Assembly (NCBI GenBank): GCA_030043175.1
Contig: JASHYD010000832.1
Span: 1 to 5,173, forward strand
Origin: Xanthobacteraceae bacterium
Lineage (GTDB): Bacteria > Pseudomonadota > Alphaproteobacteria > Rhizobiales > Xanthobacteraceae
Reading direction: 5' to 3'
Length of the DNA stretch: 5,173 bases
Part shown: one piece after another, positions 1-5,173 of the stretch
Position numbering within the stretch: the stretch's first letter is position 1
How the letters are laid out: every line of letters starts with the position of its first letter
Notes under the pieces: model-generated
Databases searched by the model: none
Seen by the model: the letters and a program-made list of their open reading frames with translations, nothing else
Told to the model about the DNA's origin: nothing
Translations under genes and position numbers: made by a program

Positions 1-224
1 AGAATCCGGCGTAGATGTGCCTCGCCCAAGACAATAATGTGGTCCACACATTCACGCCGAATGGATCCGATCAGCCGTTCGAGAGAGCCATTCTGCCAAG
101 GTGAGGCCGGAGCGGTAGGTTTGTCCCGGATGCCCATGGCGCGCAATCGGCGTGTAACGACTGCACCGTAGATGCGGTCACGGTCCCGGATGATGTAGCG
201 CGGAGCCTCATTCCAGGGGAATGC
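1..224 (-). pseudogene. Truncated DDE transposase (rve integrase-core) fragment
   Basis: The minus strand reads, in one frame from about 224 to the left edge, the C-terminal half of a transposase integrase core: AFPWNEAPRYIIRDRD, then RRLRAMGIRDK, then SPWQNGSLERLIGSIRREC, then VDHIIVLGEAHLRRI at the edge. The IRDRD aspartate and the glutamate of NGSLE are the expected second and third acidic residues of the DDE catalytic triad. The N-terminal helix-turn-helix part and the first aspartate are missing. Upstream of AFPWN (above about 224) the frame stays open but no longer resembles the family, so the break is near 224-240, where the integrase-bearing segment begins. The C-terminus lies outside the window, so a left terminal inverted repeat cannot be checked. 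The fragment looks like a dead insertion sequence of a type common in rhizobia. The exact IS family is not assigned. Confidence 0.85.
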
Positions 225-245
225 TAGCGCCATCACATCGAGCAG

Positions 246-974
246 ATGATGGCGCAAATTACGCTGCCGCATCAGCGTCGGCGCTGGCCCATAACCATTA
301 AACTGCTGCTTGCGTCGGCCATCCCGACGATGCGCCGCGACAATCCGGCAGTCGGCATTGCCGGCGTGAAGATTCCGAAGACACGTGGCTATCACGCGTG
401 GGAGGACCACGAGATCGCCCAGTATCGCGCCCATTGGCCGCTTGGGACGCAAGAGCGCCTAGTGATGGAATTTGCCCTGGAAGCCGTCTCCAGGCGTGTC
501 GAGGTCCCTCGCCTGGGCCCGCAGCATGTCCGTAACGGCCGGATTCGCATTGAGCGCGTGAAGGGCAGTCGCGAAGTGGACATCCCGCTGACGCCCGAGT
601 TCGCGGCCGCGATTGACGCCATGCCGAAATTTCATCTCACGTTCATTGTCAGCCAATGGGGCAAGCCTTACACGGCGGACGCCCTTGGTAAGCTGTTCGG
701 TCGCTGGGCGACTGAGGCAGACCTGCCGAAGCGCTGCCGCCTTCACGGCCTCAAGAAGGGCGGCATGCGGCGCCTCGCTGAGGCTGCTGCCACCGCGCAC
801 GAGCTGATGGCGATATCAGGCCACAAGACCCTGTCTGAGGTGCAGCGCTACACCGAAGATGCCGACCGCAAGAAGCTCGCCGACTGCGGCGTCAAGAAAC
901 GCACCGAGAACGCCGAACTGGCAAACCTGGGTACCCACAAGTGGCAAACCAGCAAACCACAAACCAGTAGCTAA
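246..974 (+). pseudogene. 5'-truncated tyrosine recombinase (phage-type integrase)
   Basis: This 242-residue frame carries the catalytic domain of a tyrosine recombinase, which cuts and rejoins DNA through a 3'-phosphotyrosine. Visible residues are Arg I in the VSRRVEV segment (about R83), a likely beta-hairpin lysine (K106), the box II histidine H167 in RLHGLKKGG, H193 in SGHKTLSEVQ and the nucleophile Y202 in RYTEDAD. Box II reads HxxK instead of the textbook HxxR. I recall HGLKKGG as usual in related rhizobial integrases, so this alone does not prove inactivity. Recognisable homology starts only around residues 17-30 (before MRRDNPAVGI). The N-terminal arm and most of the core-binding domain are absent, whereas full-length relatives are roughly 340-400 residues. 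The ATG at 246 lies in unrelated sequence with an in-frame stop at 225-227, so it is probably not a native start. Its 3' end meets the exonuclease tail to tail. Confidence 0.8.
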
Positions 975-987
975 CACATTGACAACA

Positions 988-1992
988 CTAAACCTCTTCT
1001 TCCTCGCCGTAGCCCATCATGTGCAGCGGCTGGGCGGAAAGGCCGCGGGTCCGGCACCAATACACCAGTGCCTCCTCGGCGCCGTGCGTGACCCAAACCT
1101 CGGATGCGCCCGTGGCCGCGATGGTCGTGGTCAATCCATTCCAATCGGAATGATCCGAGATCACCAGCGGCAAGGCAATGCCGCGCTGGCGGGCGCGCGC
1201 CCTTATCCGCATCCACCCGGACGCAAAGGCGGTGACGGGATCTGGAAAGCGGCGCGACCAGCGGTCGTTCAAAGCGGCGGGCGGGCAGATCGCGATGGCG
1301 CCGGCGAGACTGCTCCGGTCGGCATCGCGGGCGAGGCGGAGTTCGCCGAGGTCGATGCGGTTTGCATAGTAGCGTGTGATGGCCTCGACGGCTCCATGGA
1401 GATAGATCGGCCGGTCATAACCGGCATCACGCAGCAGCGCGATGACGCGCTGCGCTTTGCCGAGCGAATAAGCGCCGACCATGTGGGCGCGCTCCGGAAA
1501 CAGCGCCACCGACCGCTGGAGCTTGTCGATCTCGGCCTGCGGATTGCCGTGGCGAAACACCGGGAGCCCGAACGTTGCTTCGGTGACAAAGACATCGCAG
1601 CGCACCGGCGCGAAGGGCTGACAGGTTGGATCGGCAACGTCCTTGTAGTCCCCCGACGCTACCGCGCGCAGGCCGCCTGCTTGAATGAGAATTTGCGCGG
1701 AGCCCAGGACATGGCCGGCCGGATGAAAACTCACCGTCACGCCGTTAAGGTCGAATAGCTCTGCGTACCGGGCAGGCTGGACGGCGCCGGCGAAATTTTC
1801 GCCGTAGCGAAGCCGCATGAGGTCGAGCGTCTCCGATGTCGCCAGAACGGCGTCATGCCCCGGCCGCGCGTGGTCGGCGTGGGCATGGGTGATCAACGCG
1901 CGTGCCACCGGCCGGATCGGGTCGATATGGAAACGGCCCGGCAGGCAACACAAGCCGGCCGGAGTGGGACTGAGCAGTTCCTTGGCGCGCAT
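988..1992 (-). CDS. Ligase-associated DNA exonuclease, metallo-beta-lactamase/beta-CASP family
   Basis: This 334-residue protein resembles the bacterial SNM1/Pso2-like exonucleases annotated as 'DNA ligase-associated exonuclease' (TIGR04122-type). These are thought to trim DNA ends beside an ATP-dependent ligase in break or crosslink repair. Visible metal-site motifs are THAHADH (H36, H38, D40, H41), PAGH (H94) and SGDYK (D115). Beta-CASP landmarks are TEATFG (E138), ISDHSDW (H281) and VTHG (H303), with YSLGKAQR at 175-182 between them. The start at 1992 (MRAKELLSPTPAGLCC) was chosen because family proteins begin this way. The frame is open to an ATG at 2064, but those 24 extra residues look non-native. 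No good Shine-Dalgarno sequence is visible. The protein ends in GYGEEEEV, at or near the usual family end. The partner ligase normally follows at once or overlaps, but here the next DNA is an integrase remnant 13 bases away, so the gene appears orphaned. Confidence 0.92.
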   Translation of the reverse strand: MRAKELLSPTPAGLCCLPGRFHIDPIRPVARALITHAHADHARPGHDAVLATSETLDLMRLRYGENFAGAVQPARYAELFDLNGVTVSFHPAGHVLGSAQILIQAGGLRAVASGDYKDVADPTCQPFAPVRCDVFVTEATFGLPVFRHGNPQAEIDKLQRSVALFPERAHMVGAYSLGKAQRVIALLRDAGYDRPIYLHGAVEAITRYYANRIDLGELRLARDADRSSLAGAIAICPPAALNDRWSRRFPDPVTAFASGWMRIRARARQRGIALPLVISDHSDWNGLTTTIAATGASEVWVTHGAEEALVYWCRTRGLSAQPLHMMGYGEEEEV

Positions 1993-2166
1993 AGACGAGA
2001 GATATGCCAGATAGGGACGGTTGCGAGGACCGCCAGCTCTTCCCTGAGAGGTCGGCCCGCGCAAAGCAGGCGGGAGCAGACGACACCTGCTTGCGCAGTC
2101 AACCGTCTGCTGTGCCCGTCAACCCGCCCGGGACGGCCTTCGGCAGTCCTGCCTTCCAGCGGAGGC

Positions 2167-2194
2167 CAGGGGAGGCTCGCCAGGGGAGGCTCGC
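2167..2194. repeat. Two tandem copies of a 14-bp unit
   Basis: The unit CAGGGGAGGCTCGC occurs twice head to tail without mismatch (2167-2180 and 2181-2194), and the following CTGG does not continue it. It looks like a simple slippage duplication. No function is evident. Confidence 0.85.
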
Positions 2195-2520
2195 CTGGTG
2201 CGGGCCGGATGGCGCTCATCGATAAGGCGCGCGCTGGCCGCGCCACGCTGCTGATCGCCTCGATCGGCGCTGCGCACGCGCGTCCGGGAGCGGCAAGAAT
2301 ACGCGATCAGCGGCGCTGTCCGGCCGATATTTGTGCTCGCCACCCCCGAGCGGTCGTGCCGCTGTTGTGGGCAATTGGCATCCGCTGGCGCGCATCAGCG
2401 GCCGCGCAACCTGGCGCGGCGTTGCCTCGTGCGAAACGGCGAACGGCGGCCTTTGGAGCCAATGCGGGCGGGCTCGATGTTCGCGATACGGCGTTTGTCG
2501 ATGTGTGTCGGTGCGCCAGC

Positions 2521-2535
2521 CCGGCCTTTGGCCGG
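2521..2535. other. Perfect GC hairpin with a 3-base loop
   Basis: CCGGCC (2521-2526) is followed by TTT and its exact complement GGCCGG (2530-2535). No T tract follows on either strand, so an intrinsic terminator is not supported. It could be half of a palindromic extragenic repeat or chance in GC-rich DNA. Confidence 0.5.
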
Positions 2536-2657
2536 CCCGGCGATGAACTCGAGGCAAATCCGAGAACACGTGATCGGCAACCACTCTCGGTTCGAAAGCC
2601 CCCGCGAACGGTGCGCGGAGCTTCCCAAGGCTTTCCGAGGCGTGTCGCACGCTGATC

Positions 2658-2672
2658 GTTCATCGTGGGTTC
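2658..2672. promoter_or_regulatory. Candidate LexA (SOS) box, GTTC-N7-GTTC
   Basis: The sequence GTTCATCGTGGGTTC matches exactly the direct-repeat operator GTTC-N7-GTTC known for LexA in many alphaproteobacteria. A weak promoter could overlap it on the plus strand: TTCATC at 2659-2664, a 17-base spacer and CATAGT at 2682-2687. It lies 124 bases upstream of the secreted M15-like gene at 2797, and more than 660 bases from the divergent exonuclease start at 1992. About 0.16 such matches (both orientations) are expected by chance in 5.2 kb of random DNA, so it is suggestive only. Confidence 0.3.
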
Positions 2673-2704
2673 ATTTTACCGCATAGTAGACTGCCAACAC
2701 GCTT

Positions 2705-2732
2705 GAGCGATTTTCCCCGCAATCAATCGCTC
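2705..2732. promoter_or_regulatory. 8-bp inverted repeat in the leader of the M15-like gene
   Basis: GAGCGATT (2705-2712) and AATCGCTC (2725-2732) are perfect inverted arms around a 12-base centre, ending 64 bases before the ATG at 2797. The spacing suits a dimeric regulator or an mRNA stem-loop. The loop stretch TCCCCGC (2714-2720) is complementary to GCGGGGA at 2752-2758, so an alternative pairing exists. Which of these matters, if any, cannot be told from sequence. Confidence 0.35.
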
Positions 2733-2796
2733 ACATGCGAGCACGCAGCTGGCGGGGATTTGTGGTTAACAGGATGAAAGAGGCAGGGGAAGGGGG

Positions 2797-3702
2797 ATGA
2801 ATCTCGTACGGGCACTCTACTCTTGCGTATGCGGCAACTTTGCAATGCTGCTGTTTGCGGGTGCGGTGGTCGCGCAAACGGACTCGACCGCGGGGACTGC
2901 CGGCACCAATTCGGCCGAGACAAGTTCGATCGATATGAGTGCTGTGGAACGCGTCGATGAATGCATGGTGGCGCAGATTTGCATCGACCGCTACCTGTGG
3001 TCGCTGTACGAGCGAACGCCAAAAACCGACACCATCAAGGTGCCGGAACGGATGAAGGTGTCGGTAAAACGCAGGGGTAAAACGAGGGTCGTTACAAAAA
3101 CGATTACCAAACTTGTAGACGAGGATTTCGCGTGGAAGGATCCAAAAGCCGCTGCAAGGGCCGGGATGTCTCCCGCGGATTACGTGATTGGCGGCATGGA
3201 CCCCAATTTCAGGGTCACGCTCTATCATGCCTTGCGCGCGCTTGACGAGGCCGGCCTCATCCCGGGGATAACGAGCGCATTTCGCGACGATTATCGCCAA
3301 ACCATCGCGGCAGGGCAGAAGGCCCGGACCGACAGGTCCTATCATGGCGGGAGCTTCCGCGGCGGCTATGGTCACGGTCTGGCGGCCGATATCGTCAGCG
3401 TAAAGGGCGAGACGCGCGCAGAGCGATGGGCCTCCACCGAGCAATTGTGGAAATGGATCGATACCCACGAAAAAGAGCTTGGCATCGGAAGACCTTATCG
3501 CGATCGCGACGCACCGCATGTTGCTCCGATCGGTGGCAAAGAATATGCGGCCCACCGCGTCGAGCCGAATGCCCAGCACGCAGAATCGCGGGCCAAAAAA
3601 CATCAGCGGCTCGCTCTGCGCAATGATCGTGGCCCCTCGAAGCACATGAGAAGACCTTCACGGGCGCAATCGAGACTGCAAACGCCTTTCGACTTGACTT
3701 GA
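2797..3702 (+). CDS. Secreted M15-like (VanY/DacB-type) peptidase-domain protein
   Basis: This is a 301-residue protein with an N-terminal signal peptide (hydrophobic core about 12-25, likely cleavage after AVVA at residue 26), so it should act in the periplasm. The region from about 135 to 250 resembles M15 zinc carboxypeptidases, which trim peptidoglycan stem peptides: SAFRDDYRQ (160-168), GHGLAADIV with H193 and D198, and DAPHV with H241. The match is divergent: the zinc His-Asp spacing is 5 instead of 7, and D238 stands where the catalytic Glu is expected (D-x-x-H). A second histidine (H183) precedes a Gly-rich stretch (SYHGGSFRGGYGHG). Residues 87-106 are basic and the tail after 250 is Arg/Lys/His-rich. 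The start has AGGGGG directly before ATG, and an in-frame TAA at 2767 limits the frame. The stop lies inside the GACTT array, and the last three residues (DLT) are encoded by it. The domain call is fairly secure; enzymatic activity is not. Confidence 0.8.
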   Translation: MNLVRALYSCVCGNFAMLLFAGAVVAQTDSTAGTAGTNSAETSSIDMSAVERVDECMVAQICIDRYLWSLYERTPKTDTIKVPERMKVSVKRRGKTRVVTKTITKLVDEDFAWKDPKAAARAGMSPADYVIGGMDPNFRVTLYHALRALDEAGLIPGITSAFRDDYRQTIAAGQKARTDRSYHGGSFRGGYGHGLAADIVSVKGETRAERWASTEQLWKWIDTHEKELGIGRPYRDRDAPHVAPIGGKEYAAHRVEPNAQHAESRAKKHQRLALRNDRGPSKHMRRPSRAQSRLQTPFDLT

Positions 3703-3781
3703 CTTGACTTGACTTGACTTGACTTGACTTGACTTGACTTGACTTGACTTGACTTGACTTGACTTGACTTGACTTGACTTG
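3691..3781. repeat. Perfect pentanucleotide array (GACTT)18
   Basis: Eighteen uninterrupted copies of GACTT run from 3691 to 3780, with one further matching base. It contains 17 overlapping TTGACT hexamers. Because 5 and 3 share no factor, each plus-strand frame cycles through GAC TTG ACT TGA CTT and meets a TGA within 15 bases. The minus strand has no stop in any frame and would read a Lys-Ser-Ser-Gln-Val repeat. The array supplies the stop codon of the M15-like gene. Such perfect arrays arise and change by replication slippage, so copy number should vary between strains. Confidence 0.98.
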
Positions 3782-3999
3782 CTCGCTGCGCCGGGACGCC
3801 CTGGCAAGAAGGGCGCCCCCGGTGACGTCGTCCTCGTCCCGGTTTAGCCACCACCTGCGCGGACGGGCCCCCACCACAAGGCGCCTTACAATGGGCGATG
3901 CTTTGCCGGCCGCCATCTGCCGGGCACGACGACCCGCCATGAGATGCGCCGTCAAGGGCTCAATCCGGGCCGCTGGCTACTCGATGAGCCCAAAGCGCG
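3782..3999. other. Convergent intergenic region without a supported gene
   Basis: This lies between the GACTT array and the stop of the minus-strand gene at 4000. The short open frames show no motif, and those on the minus strand simply run through the array. A 6-bp hairpin has arms at 3797-3802 (CGCCCT) and 3810-3815 (AGGGCG). It is followed by a run of C, not T, so it is not a typical terminator. Confidence 0.5.
3956..3991 (-). terminator. Possible 3' stem-loop after the TIGR02186-type gene
   Basis: GGGCTCA (3956-3962) and TGAGCCC (3985-3991) are perfect 7-bp inverted arms around a 22-base loop, starting 8 bases after the minus-strand stop codon. There is no T tract beyond it on the minus strand, so it may be an mRNA-stabilising or weak termination structure, or chance. 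Confidence 0.25.
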
Positions 4000-4797
4000 T
4001 CAATCGCGCCTGAATACGACTGACGCGAGCCAGCCTGTCATAACGGCCATCATGGCGGTGACCACACCGTAAGCAAGGCCATGATCCACCGCGGCGCCGG
4101 CGATGAAGCGTTCGAAGCCGACCGTCACGATCTCGAACGCCGAATCGGTTCGTGCAATCGCGGCGCCGCCAGCGAACAGTTTGATGTCGACATCGTAGTT
4201 GCCGACTGACGCTTCGGCCGGCACGAAGATCGTGGCGCGATAAAGGGTGGGAGTGAGGAAGGTGACCCCGTTGGTAATCTCGCCATAGAGATGGCGATCC
4301 TGCTTGATATTTACGAAGGCTTGGCGGAATGGGCTATTCGGACTCGCGTTGGCGACGTCAGGCCCGGTTTGCTGCCGTAGCGGGATATCCGCAATGCCGA
4401 TCTGCTCACGACGCAGCGTCTCGGCGTCGGCGATGCTTGCGAACGGCCGGGTTGAAAGCACCTCCAGGAAGGACGGCGCGTCGACAAACGTTCGCGATTC
4501 TGCGTTCATCCATATGCCGAAGATGCGACCCTTGCGCAGAGCCACCACGGACTCGCGCGGCCCCCTCACCGTCACGACAACATCATAGCGATCGTCGTGC
4601 GGCGCCGTCGTCTGATCGTTCTCTACGGTTCCAAACAAAGTGAGTTCGACGCCCGTGAAGCTCGAAGTGATCTGGACGATATGGTTCGACAGGGACGCAA
4701 CGAGGCGTTCCGCGCCCGCTGACTGAGGCGCGAGCCCCAACAGCCATGACGCGACTGCGCAGACGACCCGGATCTGCGGTCGAGAGATCCGCCTCAT
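4000..4797 (-). CDS. TIGR02186-type membrane-anchored protein (Alph_Pro_TM family)
   Basis: This 265-residue protein matches what I know of the alphaproteobacterial TIGR02186/PF09608 family, whose biochemical function is unknown. An N-terminal signal peptide (hydrophobic about 9-23, likely cleavage after SAGA, residue 29) is followed by a large periplasmic domain. Visible family segments are ASLSNHIVQITSSFTGVELT (34-53), RIFGIWMNAE (91-100) and LYRATIFVPAEASVGNYDV (185-203). One C-terminal transmembrane helix (about 240-262) ends in the basic tail FRRD, so the bulk of the protein faces the periplasm and only a few residues the cytoplasm. The start overlaps the stop of the upstream TauE/SafE gene as ATGA (4794-4797). 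A strong GGGGAGGGG ribosome site lies at 4800-4808, within that gene's last codons. The conserved pairing suggests the two work together in anion or sulfur-compound transport. This is inference from context, not from any catalytic motif. Confidence 0.88.
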   Translation of the reverse strand: MRRISRPQIRVVCAVASWLLGLAPQSAGAERLVASLSNHIVQITSSFTGVELTLFGTVENDQTTAPHDDRYDVVVTVRGPRESVVALRKGRIFGIWMNAESRTFVDAPSFLEVLSTRPFASIADAETLRREQIGIADIPLRQQTGPDVANASPNSPFRQAFVNIKQDRHLYGEITNGVTFLTPTLYRATIFVPAEASVGNYDVDIKLFAGGAAIARTDSAFEIVTVGFERFIAGAAVDHGLAYGVVTAMMAVMTGWLASVVFRRD

Positions 4798-5173
4798 GGC
4801 CCCTCCCCGGCCCCGCGAATTGTGTAGAGTTCGTTCGGGGTGACGATCAGATCGAATGCGAATCGCAATCCGACCGCAAGTACAAGGATTCCGAGCAGAA
4901 GGCGCAGGCGCTCGCTGCGCATCTTCTGGCCGGCTCGGGCGCCGAATTGAGCTCCCGTCACCCCGCCCACCATCAGGATGAGGGCCAGCACGGCGTCCAC
5001 GAGGTGGTTGGTTGCGGCATGCAGAATCGTTGCCGACGCCATGGTGATCAAGGTCAGCACCATCGAGGTGCCGATCACCACGCTGGTGGGCACGCGCAGG
5101 AAGTAGATCAACATCGGAACCAGCAGAAAGCCCCCGCCGATGCCCATGATGGCGCCGATGAACCCCATGATGA
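4794..5173 (-). CDS. TauE/SafE-family permease, C-terminal half (partial)
   Basis: The frame runs in from the right edge, and about 125 residues of what is usually a protein of about 250-310 residues are visible. It matches the second half-repeat of TauE/SafE (DUF81-type) membrane permeases, which export sulfite, sulfoacetate or related organic anions across the inner membrane. The signature GIMGIGGGF-like segment appears as MGIGGGFLLVPMLIYFL. It is followed by VVIGTSMVLTLITMASATIL, by VDAVLALILMVGGVTGAQFG and by LRLLLGILVLAVGLRFAFDL, about four transmembrane helices in all. The ATG at 5168 is internal: the codon before it (Ile) is in frame, and the N-terminal half must lie beyond the window. 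The protein ends in GAGEGP and overlaps the following gene by ATGA. The actual substrate cannot be read from this part. Its partner is the TIGR02186-type protein, a pairing I recall from many rhizobial genomes. Confidence 0.9.
   Translation of the reverse strand, partial: IMGFIGAIMGIGGGFLLVPMLIYFLRVPTSVVIGTSMVLTLITMASATILHAATNHLVDAVLALILMVGGVTGAQFGARAGQKMRSERLRLLLGILVLAVGLRFAFDLIVTPNELYTIRGAGEGP
4800..4808 (-). promoter_or_regulatory. Ribosome binding site inside the upstream gene's last codons
   Basis: On the minus strand GGGGAGGGG sits two bases before the ATG at 4797, giving a GGAGG core with 4-base spacing. The same bases encode the Gly-Glu-Gly end of the TauE/SafE protein. This supports the chosen start and translational coupling through the ATGA overlap. 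Confidence 0.7.

Larger units (their letters stand above)
1993..2796. other. Gene-free gap of about 800 bp, possibly decayed coding DNA
   Basis: No reading frame here has a recognisable domain. Several overlapping open frames exist on both strands, as expected for GC-rich DNA, and their translations are rich in Arg, Ala and Pro with no motifs. The segment at about 2300-2650 is open in more than one frame on both strands. It may be a remnant of a coding or repeated element, but I cannot identify it. Small structures are a 14-bp tandem duplication (2167-2194), hairpins with arms 2382-2387/2396-2401 and 2521-2526/2530-2535, a candidate LexA box (2658-2672) and an inverted repeat (2705-2732). Base composition changes from very GC-rich to more mixed after about 2655, which fits a promoter and leader region for the gene at 2797. 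Confidence 0.55.

Noticed and set aside
859..1758. 299-residue plus-strand open frame
   Set aside because: It runs antisense through the exonuclease, has no motif or ribosome site, and is explained by high GC at third positions of the real gene.
1993..2064. N-terminal extension of the exonuclease to the ATG at 2064
   Set aside because: The extra 24 residues do not resemble the family, whose members start at the equivalent of MRAKELLSPTPAG.
2586..2605. tRNA-like T-loop (GGTTCGAAA)
   Set aside because: The bases on either side do not form the 5-bp T stem, and no acceptor or anticodon arms can be drawn.
1855..2655. 266-residue plus-strand open frame across the exonuclease start and the gap
   Set aside because: Half is antisense to the exonuclease N-terminus. 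The rest is low-complexity Arg/Ala/Pro sequence with no recognisable domain.
2731..3645. 304-residue minus-strand open frame
   Set aside because: It is exactly antisense to the M15-like gene, which has a signal peptide, family motifs and a ribosome site.
3691..3710. Phase-variable switch of the M15-like gene by slippage
   Set aside because: The stop lies in the third repeat copy and all frames carry TGA within 15 bases, so changing copy number does not switch the protein on or off.
3691..3781. CRISPR array, or plant W-box (TTGACY) cluster
   Set aside because: There are no spacers, only a 5-base unit. The TTGACT matches are an automatic result of the repeat, and plant WRKY binding has no evident relevance in a bacterial chromosome.
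3797..3815. Intrinsic terminator after the M15-like gene
   Set aside because: The 6-bp GC hairpin is followed by C residues, with no T tract.
3395..3955. Minus-strand frames encoding repeated Ser-Gln-Val-Lys-Ser units
   Set aside because: The repeat peptide follows simply from the GACTT array, which has no stop on that strand in any frame. The flanks show no homology or start signals.

Overview
The window looks like chromosome of a high-GC alphaproteobacterium of the Bradyrhizobium/Rhodopseudomonas/Nitrobacter group (Nitrobacteraceae, Hyphomicrobiales). This is inferred from protein content: a TIGR02186-type protein coupled to a TauE/SafE-type permease, a ligase-associated exonuclease, and rhizobial-style integrase and transposase remnants. 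Family assignments are from recognition of motifs, not from a database search.

Layout. Positions 1-224 hold the C-terminal part of a DDE (rve-type) transposase on the minus strand, cut off at the left edge and truncated on its N-terminal side. It abuts, head to head, a plus-strand tyrosine recombinase lacking most of its N-terminal half (246-974). Only 13 bases after the recombinase stop lies the stop of a minus-strand metallo-beta-lactamase/beta-CASP exonuclease of the DNA-ligase-associated type (988-1992). Its usual partner, an ATP-dependent DNA ligase, should follow directly, but mobile-element debris is there instead.

Positions 1993-2796 contain no gene I can support. They hold a 14-bp tandem duplication, small hairpins, a perfect match to the alphaproteobacterial LexA box (GTTC-N7-GTTC) and an 8-bp inverted repeat shortly upstream of the next gene. 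Positions 2797-3702 encode a secreted protein with a divergent M15 (D-Ala-D-Ala carboxypeptidase-like) domain. Its stop codon lies inside a perfect array of 18 GACTT pentanucleotides (3691-3780), the most striking sequence in the window.

On the right, a minus-strand pair runs in from beyond the edge: the C-terminal half of a TauE/SafE permease (4794-5173) and a TIGR02186-type membrane-anchored protein (4000-4797), overlapping by ATGA and probably translated in a coupled way.

No complete new system is visible. The observations most worth following are the GACTT array at the 3' end of the M15 gene, the orphaned exonuclease beside integrase/transposase remnants, and the candidate SOS box in the large gene-free gap.
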